Assembly: GCF_006094275.1 (NCBI RefSeq)
Contig: NZ_CP034412.1
Span: 62,001-126,000, forward strand
Source of the DNA: Glutamicibacter creatinolyticus
Lineage (GTDB): Bacteria; Actinomycetota; Actinomycetes; Actinomycetales; Micrococcaceae
Direction of reading: 5' to 3'
Length of the DNA stretch: 64,000 nt
In this document: in pieces, positions 8,818 through 17,441 of the stretch
Numbering within the stretch: position 1 is the first letter of the stretch
Layout: each line of letters begins with the position of its first letter
Made by a program: the position numbers and the translations under genes
Notes under the pieces: generated by a model
Told to the model about the DNA's origin: nothing
Database searches by the model: none
Seen by the model: only the letters and a program-made list of their open reading frames with translations

Positions 8818-8908
8818 ACTTCCAGCGTAGGTGTGACCCCCGACACTTTGGGTCCGGCTGCGGGGCAGCGCGCAAGATGGTTCGAAAATCTTTTCGGGCG
8901 CCGGCGTG

Positions 8909-9511
8909 CTAGCCCGCGTCGGCCAGCTGCAGCAGCCGGGCCACCCCGGCCCGGGCGTCGTGCTCGTCGTTGAACCCCGAGCGCACGATCGCCGCGGAGA
9001 CCGCCTGCGGGGTGATGTCCAGGGCCTGGGCGATCGCCCGCTGCTGCCCGCGGACCCCCGGGGTCATCAGATCCACCACCGCCCATTCGGCCTCGGTGCG
9101 GGTGCGGATGGACTGGCCCAGCAACCGCAACAGCCCCTCGATGCCCGTGTCCAGCTCCGCCGCCGGCCCCGAGACGCAGATCGGAACCCGCTCCCCGCGG
9201 TGCCCGGCCGCCTGCAGCGCACCCAGCGCCCGGCGCAGCGCCCGCCCGTCGATCTGCTCGGCATCCTCGGGCACCGGAGTGTGCAGCGGGCCGATGCCCA
9301 GCCCGATGTTGCAGAAGTTCAGCCGCGCCACCCGCAGCACCGCGTCCACGGCCGCCGCCGCATCCGCCGGCATCCCCAGCAGCAGCTGCCCGGACAGCGC
9401 GGTAAACGGTGCGTGGGTGTGCACCTGGCCCAACTGGTGCCACAACGCCTCTCCGGCCGCGGCCACGTCAGTGACCGAACGGGGCCGGGGGCTGAGCGCA
9501 ACGACAAACAT
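8909..9511 (-). CDS. Uncharacterised protein with C-terminal HTH-like segment (possibly SatD-like)
   Basis: A 200-residue soluble protein I cannot assign firmly. The N-terminal ~150 residues contain alternating hydrophobic strands and a glycine-rich stretch (NIGLGIGPLHTP), like a degenerate nucleotide-binding fold. The C-terminus (about residues 155-195) looks like a helix-turn-helix: RGQQRAIAQALDITPQAVS followed by a recognition-helix pattern. The general layout recalls SatD-family proteins, which end in a similar HTH, but the similarity is from memory and weak. It stands alone between the DUF222 gene and the divergent kinase. ATG at 9511. Confidence 0.6.
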   Translation of the reverse strand: MFVVALSPRPRSVTDVAAAGEALWHQLGQVHTHAPFTALSGQLLLGMPADAAAAVDAVLRVARLNFCNIGLGIGPLHTPVPEDAEQIDGRALRRALGALQAAGHRGERVPICVSGPAAELDTGIEGLLRLLGQSIRTRTEAEWAVVDLMTPGVRGQQRAIAQALDITPQAVSAAIVRSGFNDEHDARAGVARLLQLADAG

Positions 9512-9623
9512 GGCTTAAGTATTGCGTGCCAGGCCCGCTTTGTCCTGATGTTGCGCGAATCCGGCCCGGCGCGCGGGCGGCGGTGACCTAGGCTGGTACC
9601 GCAGGGAAACTGAAGGAGAGCGC

Positions 9624-10937
9624 ATGGCAGAGGTCATAGCCGGGCGGTTTGAGCTGATCGAGCACATTGCCCAGGGCGGCTCGGGTTCGGTGTGGCTGGC
9701 CCGGGACCTGCAGTGCCGGCGGCGCTGCGCCGCGAAGGTGATGCGCCAAAGCTACAGCGGGGAGCTGCTGCGCTTCGTGCGCGAACAGGGCGTGAAGTTC
9801 GACCACCCCCATCTGCTCACCCCCTACGGGTGGGCGGCCGTGGATGACCGGGTGGTCATCGCCTCCCAGCTGATGCGCGGCGGAAACCTGCACACCGCCC
9901 TGCAGGACTACGGGGCGATGAGCCCCGAGCTGACGGCAGAGGTGCTGGCCCAGCTGCTGGAGGCGCTGGGCCACGTGCACGCCGCCGGGTGGATCCACCG
10001 GGACGTGAAGCCGGCCAATGTGTTGCTGGAGCTGACCGGGACCGGGGTGCCGCGGGTGCGGCTGACCGATTTCGGGATTGCCGCCCACATGGACCAGCCG
10101 CGGCTGACCCAGCTGGGGATCACCGTGGGCACCGACGGCTTCCTGGCCCCGGGGCAGCGGGCCGGCGCCGACCCGGAACCCGCCCAGGACCTGTACGCGC
10201 TGGGGGTGCTGGGGGTGCAGCTGCTTGACCCGGCCCTGCACGGCCCGGCGCTGCGTGAGCGTTGCGAGGCGCTCTCCGGCCAGCCACCCGCCGGGCCGCT
10301 GGAGCGGGTGCTGGTTGGGCTGCTCAGCCCCCAGCCGGATGATCGGCAGCGGGCGGCCGCCCGGGCCCCGGAACTGCTGGCCGGGCTGCGCAACCGGGAA
10401 GGCTACCGGGTGGCCTCCGGGGAGGTGTTCGAGGTGTTCGACCACTTCCCGCCCAACGAGGCGCCGGACCCGGCAGGGCCAGACGCCGCGGTGCCGCCGC
10501 AGCCCGAACCGGCGATCGCACGGGAAGCGGAAGCGGCCCAGCGCCGCGGCGCACCGCGCAAGGCGCTGCCCTGGGCGCTGCTGGCGCTCGCGGTGCTGCT
10601 CGGGGCGCTCTCGCTGTGGCTCATCGGGGCGGACCAGGGGGCGGGACAGGACGCGGGGCAGGGCAGCACGGACCCGGCACCGCAGCAGCAGACACCCGGC
10701 CCCGAGCCCGGCACGGCGTCCGCAGCGCCCAGCACCCCGGCCAGCGCGCCCAGCACTCCGGCCAGCAAGCCGTCGGCCAGCGACCCGGGGGTGGAGATCA
10801 GCTCCAATGTGCAGGCTGGGGAGCAGTGCACCGTTCTGGAGGCCGGGCTGAAGGTGCGCGGGCTGGATGATGAGCAGCTGCGCTGCGAAGAAGGGGACAC
10901 CGGGTACCGATGGCACCCGATGTCCCCGTCCCCCTAG
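9624..10937 (+). CDS. Membrane-anchored serine/threonine protein kinase
   Basis: A 437-residue Hanks-type kinase. The kinase domain (about residues 1-255) shows the glycine loop (QGGSGSVWLARD), the ATP-binding lysine in CAAKVM, the catalytic loop HRDVKPANVLL and the metal-binding DFG. One transmembrane helix (about 317-338) is followed by an external Pro/Ser/Thr-rich linker and a short C-terminal domain with a Cys pair. No PASTA repeats are present. A GAAGGAGA-type ribosome site precedes the ATG. It converges with the secreted-protein pair, with 7 bp between stops. The ectodomain may sense a surface signal, possibly linked to those proteins, but that is inference. Confidence 0.9.
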   Translation: MAEVIAGRFELIEHIAQGGSGSVWLARDLQCRRRCAAKVMRQSYSGELLRFVREQGVKFDHPHLLTPYGWAAVDDRVVIASQLMRGGNLHTALQDYGAMSPELTAEVLAQLLEALGHVHAAGWIHRDVKPANVLLELTGTGVPRVRLTDFGIAAHMDQPRLTQLGITVGTDGFLAPGQRAGADPEPAQDLYALGVLGVQLLDPALHGPALRERCEALSGQPPAGPLERVLVGLLSPQPDDRQRAAARAPELLAGLRNREGYRVASGEVFEVFDHFPPNEAPDPAGPDAAVPPQPEPAIAREAEAAQRRGAPRKALPWALLALAVLLGALSLWLIGADQGAGQDAGQGSTDPAPQQQTPGPEPGTASAAPSTPASAPSTPASKPSASDPGVEISSNVQAGEQCTVLEAGLKVRGLDDEQLRCEEGDTGYRWHPMSPSP

Positions 10938-10944
10938 GGGCGCG

Positions 10945-12195
10945 CTAGGCGCGTTTGCGGCGCAGCAGCCACAGCCCGGCAAAGCCGGCCAGCGCCACCG
11001 CCGCCCCGCCCAGGAATGCGCCGAGCTGGGCGCCGCTGGGCAGCCAGGAGGAGGAACCGGCCCCTGCGGCCAGGGCCTGGCCCTGCTCGCCGATTTCCGG
11101 CTCCCAGGCGCCGGTGTTCTTCGCCTCCCCGCTGACCTCAACGGCCAGCGAATAGTTCAGCGGATTCAGTCCACGCGGGTCATTAGCGGTGCCGGCCACC
11201 GCGATGTAGTAGTCGCCGGGCACCCGCAGGCCGAACCTTCCCCCGTAGCCGTCCACCAGGTCGCGGGAGACCTCGCTGAGCGTGCTGCGGGTGACCGAGG
11301 CGCCCACATCCTCCCGGGAGAGCTTGTCCCAGCTCGTGCCGGCCACGTCCGGAGCCAGCAGGGGGGAATAGGTGCCGGTGGCCAGCCCGGAGGCGCTGGC
11401 GTTCTCGGAGGGCTGCACGCTCAACCGGTAGCTCAGCCGCTGACCCTCCGAAAGGTGCACCTTGTAGTACTTGACCTCGTAGGGCAGCACCGAATCGGCG
11501 GAGATCGTGCCGGCGGAAAGCCCGGTGGCGGTGGCGAAACCGCTGCCGCCGGACACCGGGCTCGGCTCCCCGCTCAGGCTCACCGAGACCGGGGGCTGCT
11601 GTTCGGGCATCACCCCGGACAGCGAGGTCGGATCCACCGCCGGTTCGACGCTGACCCGCAGCTCCACCGGCACCTCGTCCTGCGCCTGCCACTGCCCGGT
11701 GCGCTGCAGCTTCAGGTACACCGTGTCATCCTCGTTGGAGAAGCAGGTGGAGTAGGTGTCCTTCGCCGTGGTCTGCAGGTGCAGGACCGGCAGCGGGGTG
11801 GAATTGCTGCGGGAGATCGAAGCGTTCGAGTTGCCGGCGCAGGCGCGCCCCTGCGAATCAAGCAGCTCGGCGCGCAAGCGCATCGATTCGCGGCTGGTGG
11901 GTTCGCCCATCATGTCCACGATCGGCTGGCCGCTGACCGTCAGGCGCTCGCCGTCCTGGATGTCGGGCAGCTTGTAGTAGCGGGCCTGCTCCTCACCGGT
12001 GACCGGCAGGCGGTCCTGGTGGGCGCCCGCCTCCAGCCGGGGCGCCGAATCCATGGAATCCGAGCCGGTGATATCGGCGCCCACCGGCTGGTGCGCCAGG
12101 ATCTTGCTCTCCGGGCTCTGCTCGGCCACCGCGGCGGTGGCGCCCTGGGCCACCAGGGCCAGGCCCAGCGCCGTGCTCAGTACAAGCTTCCTCAT
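10945..12195 (-). CDS. Secreted, C-terminally membrane-anchored protein with PPC-like domains
   Basis: A 416-residue protein with a cleavable Sec signal peptide (MRKLVLSTALGLALVAQGA, processed near AVAEQ). Two beta-rich segments follow, each with a YYK motif (ARYYKLP and KYYKVHL) as in pre-peptidase C-terminal-like domains. A C-terminal hydrophobic helix followed by RRKRA keeps it in the membrane facing outwards. Its domains resemble those of the VWA protein encoded directly upstream, so the two are tandem paralogues. The start overlaps the VWA stop by 4 nt (ATGA), implying translational coupling. An upstream in-frame extension has no signal peptide and was rejected. Function unknown. Confidence 0.82.
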   Translation of the reverse strand: MRKLVLSTALGLALVAQGATAAVAEQSPESKILAHQPVGADITGSDSMDSAPRLEAGAHQDRLPVTGEEQARYYKLPDIQDGERLTVSGQPIVDMMGEPTSRESMRLRAELLDSQGRACAGNSNASISRSNSTPLPVLHLQTTAKDTYSTCFSNEDDTVYLKLQRTGQWQAQDEVPVELRVSVEPAVDPTSLSGVMPEQQPPVSVSLSGEPSPVSGGSGFATATGLSAGTISADSVLPYEVKYYKVHLSEGQRLSYRLSVQPSENASASGLATGTYSPLLAPDVAGTSWDKLSREDVGASVTRSTLSEVSRDLVDGYGGRFGLRVPGDYYIAVAGTANDPRGLNPLNYSLAVEVSGEAKNTGAWEPEIGEQGQALAAGAGSSSWLPSGAQLGAFLGGAAVALAGFAGLWLLRRKRA

Positions 12196-14186
12196 GGCCG
12201 TCCCTTCGGCTCGTTGTTCTGGATCTGGGTGGTCGCCGGTTCCACGACCGCCGTGGCGCGGTGGCGCTGCAGGAAGCTGCCGGCAGCCAGCACGGCCGCG
12301 GTGATCAGCAGCCCGGCGGTGAACCAGGGCCACAGCGGGCCGCTGGAGGGGCCTGCCTGCCCGGTGGCCTGCGGCTGCTGGCTGGGCTCCGGCTGATCCT
12401 GCTGCTGTTCGGCGGGGGCCGGTTCGGCTGAAGCCTGCCCGGCATCCTGGTCGGTGTCCGGTTCGCCGGCCGGTTCGCCCTCGAAGATCGGCGCGGCGCC
12501 CGGGAAGGGCTGCTCGGTGCCGGTGACCTCCACGGCCAGCTCGTATTCGAAGGGCACCGCATTGGACTTCTGCTGCCAGGTGTCGGAATACACCACCACG
12601 TAGTAGTCCCCGCCCAGGTAGGCGTCCTTGCCGATCGAACCGGAACGGTTGGACTGGTCGACCGCGGTGCGCATGTTCAAGGTCGCCGTGGAGTTCGTCT
12701 TGGAGCGGTACAGGGAATTTTCCCCCACCATCTGCACCTGCTCGCGCACCGCCGAGTACACCGCCACGCCCACCTTGTTGGTGCCCGCTTCGGTGTTGTT
12801 CCCGCTGGTGGCGCGCAGGTTCAGCTTCTGCCCGTTGCCCACGTGCACCTTGTAGTAGCGTCCCTCGCTGGTCAGTGCGGAGTCGGCATAGATCTTCCCG
12901 GACTCGATGGGCAGCGCGTCGTTGAAGCTGGAGCCGCCCAGCACCGGGTCCGCCTGCCCGGTCACGGTGACGGAGCTGGGTTCATCGGCCTGGCGCGCCT
13001 CGGCGCCCAGCAGCGTGGCGTCCACGGCCGGTTCCAGCACGTAGAGCAGCTCCACGTCCATGGGGGCGTCCTTTTGCAGTTCCCCGTCGCGGGTCACCCT
13101 GGCGAACAGTTCGCCGGTGCCGTCGGCGAAGCAGCCGGTGGAGGCGTCCTGGCGGTACTCGGGGCTGTTGACGTAGCCGCTCATCGGGCGGCCGAGCTCA
13201 CTGGTGTTGGAGTTGGCGCTCTGCGCGGAGGTGCACTCGCGCCCCTGCCCGTTGACCAGCTGCACCCGCACCCGGCCGGAGGCCACGGTGGCGTGGTCGT
13301 AGGTCTGGTCCGGGATCATGGTGGCGGAGAAGTGGGCGCGCTCGCCGGGCTTGAGCGGACCGATCTTGTAGTACTTGGTGGTGCCGTCCTTGCTGACCCA
13401 GCTCTCGGTTTCCCCGCGCTCCAGGGTGTCCAGGTACTGGCCGGGAACCATGGTGGGGGCCTCATGCATCTGGGTGGCTCCCTGAATCGGGGCGCCGGCC
13501 GGGGTGTAGCCGGCGAAGGCGCGCAGGGTGCGCACCGTCAGCTCCTGCTGCAGCGAGTCGGCGTCCTGGGCGGTGACGTAGCTGCCGCCGGTGGTCTTGG
13601 CGATGCATTCCAGTTCGGCCCGGGCCTTGGAGTTCACCTTGAAGCCGATGGTGTGCACGGTCAGGTCGATGCCCTGCCCGGCCAGGTCCTTCGCCGCGTC
13701 ACAGGCCGGGGGCTCGAAGCAGTTCTCCTCGCCGTCGGAGACCAGGATGATCGACTTGGGGCCCTTGACCTGCTGCAGCTCCTTGGCCGCGTGCAGCAGC
13801 GAGGCCCCGATCGGCGTTTCGCCCACGGCCTTCAGCCCGTCCAGCTTGCCGGCCAGCTCCTTCTTGTCCACCGGACCCGGTTTCTGCACGGTGGTGATGT
13901 CATCGCACTTCTTCGGGGTCTTGGAGCCGTAGACGACCAGGCCCATCGACGCGTCCTGGGGTGCGTTGTTGATCAGGTGCTTGGTGGCCTTCTTCGCGGC
14001 GTCGATGCGGGTGGTGCCCTTCCCGTCCGCGTCCTTGGCCAGCATGGAGCTGGAGTAGTCCATGACCACCATGACCGGCTGCAGTTCGGCGGCCGGGGGC
14101 TCATCGGCCTGCGCGGCGGCCAGGGGTGCCGCGCAGAGCAGCCCGGTGGCCAGCAGCGCCACGAGGCGGGTCAGATAGCGGGGCAT
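12192..14186 (-). CDS. Secreted VWA-domain protein, membrane-anchored
   Basis: A 664-residue surface protein. A signal peptide (residues 1 to about 30, ending near AQADEP) is followed by a von Willebrand A domain. The MIDAS metal site is complete: DYSSSM, the threonine in ETPIG and the aspartate in VSDGEENC. Two PPC-like beta domains with YYKIGPL and YYKVHVG motifs come next, shared with the downstream paralogue. A Pro/Gln/Glu-rich linker, a transmembrane helix and a short cytoplasmic tail end the protein. AAGGA precedes the ATG by 8 nt. The promoter overlaps two inverted repeats likely bound by the divergent XRE regulator. VWA domains bind protein ligands, but the partner is unknown. Confidence 0.87.
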   Translation of the reverse strand: MPRYLTRLVALLATGLLCAAPLAAAQADEPPAAELQPVMVVMDYSSSMLAKDADGKGTTRIDAAKKATKHLINNAPQDASMGLVVYGSKTPKKCDDITTVQKPGPVDKKELAGKLDGLKAVGETPIGASLLHAAKELQQVKGPKSIILVSDGEENCFEPPACDAAKDLAGQGIDLTVHTIGFKVNSKARAELECIAKTTGGSYVTAQDADSLQQELTVRTLRAFAGYTPAGAPIQGATQMHEAPTMVPGQYLDTLERGETESWVSKDGTTKYYKIGPLKPGERAHFSATMIPDQTYDHATVASGRVRVQLVNGQGRECTSAQSANSNTSELGRPMSGYVNSPEYRQDASTGCFADGTGELFARVTRDGELQKDAPMDVELLYVLEPAVDATLLGAEARQADEPSSVTVTGQADPVLGGSSFNDALPIESGKIYADSALTSEGRYYKVHVGNGQKLNLRATSGNNTEAGTNKVGVAVYSAVREQVQMVGENSLYRSKTNSTATLNMRTAVDQSNRSGSIGKDAYLGGDYYVVVYSDTWQQKSNAVPFEYELAVEVTGTEQPFPGAAPIFEGEPAGEPDTDQDAGQASAEPAPAEQQQDQPEPSQQPQATGQAGPSSGPLWPWFTAGLLITAAVLAAGSFLQRHRATAVVEPATTQIQNNEPKGRP

Positions 14187-14210
14187 CTCTCGATCCTTCC
14201 GTTGCGAGTG

Positions 14211-14252
14211 TTTGCAAAAGCAAATATAGCTCATGCGTTTGCAAATGCAAAC
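14211..14252. promoter_or_regulatory. Twin operators and divergent promoter (VWA operon / XRE gene)
   Basis: Two copies of the inverted repeat TTTGC-N4-GCAAA occur 27 bp apart (14211-14224 and 14238-14251). On the minus strand a promoter TTTGCA-N17-TATATT (-35 at 14251-14246, -10 at 14228-14223) is overlapped by both. On the plus strand TTGCAA (14239-14244) and AACTAT (14263-14268) could drive the XRE gene. The arrangement suits repression of the VWA operon and autoregulation of the XRE gene. Confidence 0.6.
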
Positions 14253-14272
14253 GTCCGTGGGAAACTATTTCC

Positions 14273-14749
14273 ATGGACAACACCATCGAACAGCAACGGG
14301 CCATCTATGGCACGTCCCTGGCCGAACGTTTCGGCGCGGTGATGAAGGATTACGGGTTGTCCCAGCGTTCCCTGGCCGCCGTGCTGGGCATCAGCGCGCC
14401 GATGCTCTCCCAACTGATCGGCGCCCGGCGCATCAAGATCGGCAACCCGGCGGTCTACGGGCGGCTGCTGATGCTCGAGGCGCGGGTGGGCGAGCCGGAC
14501 CGGCAGGCGGTGCTGCGCGAGGTGCAGGCCGCCGACGCGGTTACCGCCACCCACTCCGAGACCCCGCGCACCGGCGCCGGGCGCGCCGGGGCCCTGGACT
14601 ACCTGCGCGGCAGCGACCCGCAGCTGCTGCGCCGGCTGGCGCAGGTCGCCGGGCAGGGCGGGGACCAGGCGCTGGCGCAGTTGTTCACCGAAGCGGCCGA
14701 CCGGCCCGGAACTACGCCCCCGCCGGCTGCGGCGCGGGCAGGCGAATGA
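14273..14749 (+). CDS. XRE-family HTH transcriptional regulator
   Basis: A 158-residue regulator. The N-terminal ~70 residues hold an XRE/Cro-type helix-turn-helix (YGLSQRSLAAVLGISAPMLS then LIGARR). The C-terminal half has no recognised domain and is helical and alanine-rich. ATG 14273 is used because translation upstream would run through the operator region and yields low-complexity sequence. There is no clear ribosome site; an AACTAT hexamer ends 4 nt before the ATG. It is divergent from the VWA operon across the twin operators, and its 3' end overlaps the convergent membrane protein gene by 38 nt. Likely the local repressor of the VWA pair. Confidence 0.85.
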   Translation: MDNTIEQQRAIYGTSLAERFGAVMKDYGLSQRSLAAVLGISAPMLSQLIGARRIKIGNPAVYGRLLMLEARVGEPDRQAVLREVQAADAVTATHSETPRTGAGRAGALDYLRGSDPQLLRRLAQVAGQGGDQALAQLFTEAADRPGTTPPPAAARAGE

Positions 14750-15359
14750 TCGTGTAGCGGAAGAAGAACTGGGTGGCCGGGCCAATCAGCAGCGCATAGA
14801 CCACGGTGCCCAGCCCCACCGGGCCGCCCAGCGCCCAGCCCACTCCCAGCACGCCCAGCTCGATCAGCGTGCGGATCAGCCGGATCGACCAGCCGGTGCG
14901 CAGGTGCAGCCCGGTCATCAGCCCGTCGCGGGGTCCGGGCCCGAAGTGGCAGCCGATGTACAGCGCACCGCCCAGCCCGTTGATGAGGATTGCGGCCAGC
15001 AGCACGCCCAGCTGCCAGCCCAGCCCCTGCACCGGCGGGATCAGCCACAGGAACAGGTCCAGGCCCACCCCGATCAGCACCACATTGGCCAGCGTCCCCA
15101 GCCCGGGCCACTGGCGCAGCGGAATCCAGGCCAGCAGGACCAGGGCGCCGACGATGATCACGATCGTGCCCAGCGACAGCGGCAGGTGTTCGGCCAGGCC
15201 CAGGTGCAGCACATCCCACGGATCCACCCCCAGTCCGGCGCGGATCATCAGCGCCATCGCCAGCGCAAAGAGCAGCAGGCCGGTGATCAGATTGAACAGG
15301 CGCACCGGCAGGCGCCCGGCCCGCAGTTGCTGGACGGGGGTGAGGTTGGTCAGGCTCAT
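14712..15359 (-). CDS. YczE/YitT-like integral membrane protein
   Basis: A 215-residue membrane protein with about five hydrophobic segments and the family sequence GLGVDPWDVLHLGL near the N-terminus. It also has a conserved central ALYIGCHFGPGPRDGLMTGL. This matches the YczE group of the YitT/DUF161-like superfamily, whose transport substrate is unknown. The start is the ATG at 15359. The last 38 nt overlap the end of the convergent XRE gene, unusually long for this window. No operon partner is evident. Confidence 0.82.
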   Translation of the reverse strand: MSLTNLTPVQQLRAGRLPVRLFNLITGLLLFALAMALMIRAGLGVDPWDVLHLGLAEHLPLSLGTIVIIVGALVLLAWIPLRQWPGLGTLANVVLIGVGLDLFLWLIPPVQGLGWQLGVLLAAILINGLGGALYIGCHFGPGPRDGLMTGLHLRTGWSIRLIRTLIELGVLGVGWALGGPVGLGTVVYALLIGPATQFFFRYTIIRLPAPQPAGA

Positions 15360-15419
15360 GATCCATCCAGCCTAGGACCAGGACGTGAACCGGGGCCAAA
15401 AGCCGCGGGACGCGGCCGG

Positions 15420-16034
15420 TCACAATGTGCCCAGCGCCACTTCCAGCGCCCGGGCCAGCTCGTTTAGATCCCGCGGCCCGGCCGCGTGGTTGTTCCCGGT
15501 CCCCGCATCGGTCTCCGCCCCCACCGTGGCCGTCTGCCCGGCCGGGCGCAGCGCCGGAACGTGGATGAACAGGGCCGGCAGCGGCATCCGGTAGGCCAGG
15601 TAGGCCACGTGGTTGCACACGAAGCGCCCGGCGTCCTGGGAGACGCGGGCGCCGAACCCTGCCGCGTTCAGGGCCGCGGTGAGCGGTTCGGGGTCCAGGG
15701 TGCTGGCCACCCGCGGCGGCCCGGCGGTGATCGGGCGGCTGCGGGGCTGGGCGCCGTCATTGTCCGGGATCCTGGCGTCATCCTCATTCACGCCCCAGCG
15801 TTCGGGGGTGATCCGGCTGCGGCCCCCGGCCTCGCCCAGGCAGATCAGCGCCTGCGGGCGGTGCTCGGCGACCAGGTGCTGCAGGGCCGGGCCGGAACGC
15901 GCGAAGGAGACCGGCAGCAGCGCCGTTGCCAGGGTGTGCTGCCCGACCCGGGAGGGCAGCAGGGCCAGCACCTGGCCGCTGGCATTGAAGTGATCGGAAC
16001 CGAAGGGCTCAAAACCGGTGACCAGAAGACGCAT
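15420..16034 (-). CDS. pcp: Pyroglutamyl-peptidase I (peptidase C15)
   Basis: Removes N-terminal pyroglutamate from peptides in the cytoplasm. The protein begins with the family signature LLVTGFEPFG. The catalytic cysteine lies in DAGRFVCNHVAY and the catalytic histidine in LFIHVPAL. The region of the third catalytic residue reads EAGGRSRITPERWGVN, close to the usual Q-AGGR...ER-A-N pattern. ATG 16034 is preferred over the ATG 9 nt upstream because GATAAT (16047-16042) lies 7 nt before it, giving a leaderless message. The protein is 204 residues, slightly shorter than the usual 210-215. Confidence 0.85.
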   Translation of the reverse strand: MRLLVTGFEPFGSDHFNASGQVLALLPSRVGQHTLATALLPVSFARSGPALQHLVAEHRPQALICLGEAGGRSRITPERWGVNEDDARIPDNDGAQPRSRPITAGPPRVASTLDPEPLTAALNAAGFGARVSQDAGRFVCNHVAYLAYRMPLPALFIHVPALRPAGQTATVGAETDAGTGNNHAAGPRDLNELARALEVALGTL

Positions 16035-16119
16035 GCCTCCCATTATCGCGCCAACTGTCCGGCACGGGTGCTAGAACTGGGAACACGAAGCGCTTCCCAA
16101 CCCGAAAAGGACGAATCCC

Positions 16120-17355
16120 ATGACCGTGGCCCTCGTGATCCTGGTGGTCATCAACATCCTGTTGAGCGTGCTGCTCGGCCTGCTGGTGGTGCGGCGCACC
16201 GGGGCGGCGGGACAGGACCCGGCCGCCATCACGCAGGCGGTGCGCGCCACCCACGGGGAACTGCGCCAGGACCTGGGCAGCCAGCGCGCCGAGCTGCGCC
16301 AGGCGCTGGGTGAGGTCCGCCAGGACAACGAGGTGCGCCTGGAACGGGTGCGCGCCACCCTCGACGAGCGGCTGACAACGCTGACCGAGTCGAACTCCGC
16401 GCGCCACCTGCAGCTGCAGAGCCTGCTGCGCGAGGAAATGGACAAGCTGCGCGCCGGCAACGAGGCGAAGCTGGAGAAGATGCGCGAGACGGTGGATGAG
16501 AAGCTGCAGGGCACCTTGGAAAAGCGCCTGGGCGAATCCTTCGAACTGGTCAGCAAGCGCCTGGAGATGGTGCAGCAGGGCCTGGGGGAGATGCAGTCCC
16601 TGGCCGCCGACGTGGGCGGGCTCAAGCGCGTGCTGACCAACGTGAAAAGCCGCGGCTCCTGGGGCGAGGTGCAGCTCTCCCGGCAGCTGGAGGACATCCT
16701 GACCGCCGAGCAGTACGAGCAGAACGTGGTGATCCGCCCCGGCAGCCGCGAAAGCGTGGAGTTCGCCGTCGTGCTGCCCGGCCGGGAACAGGGGGTGGTG
16801 TACCTGCCGATCGACTCGAAGCTGCCGCAGGAGGACTATGAGCGGCTGCTTGACGCCCAGGAATCGGGAATCAAGCAGGACATCGAGCAGGCCAGCCGGG
16901 CCCTGGACCGGGCGATCATTGAGCAGGCGAAGCTGATCTCCGGGAAGTACATCGCCCCGCCGCACAGCACCGATTTCGCCATCATGTACCTGCCCACCGA
17001 GGGATTGTTCGCCGAGGTGGTGCGCCGCCCGGGGCTGGCCAGCCGGCTGCAGACCGAGCACCGCGTGCTGATTACCGGACCCACCACGCTGATGAGCCTG
17101 CTGAACTCGCTGCAGATGGGCTTCCGCACCCTGGCCATCGAACAGCGCAGCAGCGAGGTCTGGCAGGTGCTGGCCGCCGCGAAGGAGGAATTCCGCAAGT
17201 ACGGGGACGTGTGGGACAAGCTGGGCAAGCAGCTGGCCACCGCGCAGAACACCGTGCGGGAGGCCGGCACCCGCACCCGGGCGGTGGAGCGCAAGCTGCG
17301 GGATGTGGAAAGCATCGAGGTCACCCAGGGCGAGGTGCTGGACTCCATCCTCTAG
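16120..17355 (+). CDS. rmuC: DNA recombination protein RmuC
   Basis: A 411-residue RmuC-family protein. A single N-terminal membrane helix (residues 3-24) is followed by a long charged coiled coil (about 40-160). The conserved RmuC nuclease-like domain contains GSWGEVQL, the LPGREQGVVYLPIDSK stretch and IMYLPTEGLFAE. Family members limit inversion between short repeats, but the biochemistry is poorly settled. An AAAGGA ribosome site lies before the ATG. The following YCII gene is in the same direction but has its own TAGCAT hexamer and leader. Confidence 0.92.
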   Translation: MTVALVILVVINILLSVLLGLLVVRRTGAAGQDPAAITQAVRATHGELRQDLGSQRAELRQALGEVRQDNEVRLERVRATLDERLTTLTESNSARHLQLQSLLREEMDKLRAGNEAKLEKMRETVDEKLQGTLEKRLGESFELVSKRLEMVQQGLGEMQSLAADVGGLKRVLTNVKSRGSWGEVQLSRQLEDILTAEQYEQNVVIRPGSRESVEFAVVLPGREQGVVYLPIDSKLPQEDYERLLDAQESGIKQDIEQASRALDRAIIEQAKLISGKYIAPPHSTDFAIMYLPTEGLFAEVVRRPGLASRLQTEHRVLITGPTTLMSLLNSLQMGFRTLAIEQRSSEVWQVLAAAKEEFRKYGDVWDKLGKQLATAQNTVREAGTRTRAVERKLRDVESIEVTQGEVLDSIL

Positions 17356-17441
17356 CCGGGCAGCTGGGCGGCGCCTGCGAAACGCTGCGCCGGTCCCGGT
17401 GCTTGGCTAGCATGGCCAAAACCCGAGCGAAGGAGTTGACC

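Noticed and set aside
8821-8908. Mobile-element ends flanking the DUF222-HNH gene
   Set aside because: No inverted repeats or target duplications were seen next to the gene.
12196-12333. Longer N-terminal form of the PPC-like protein
   Set aside because: The extension is Arg/Pro-rich, lies inside the VWA gene and would bury the signal peptide; ATG 12195 overlaps the VWA stop as ATGA.
12843-14342. 499-codon plus-strand frame over the VWA gene
   Set aside because: The minus-strand VWA protein has a signal peptide, MIDAS site and membrane anchor; the plus frame is a shadow.
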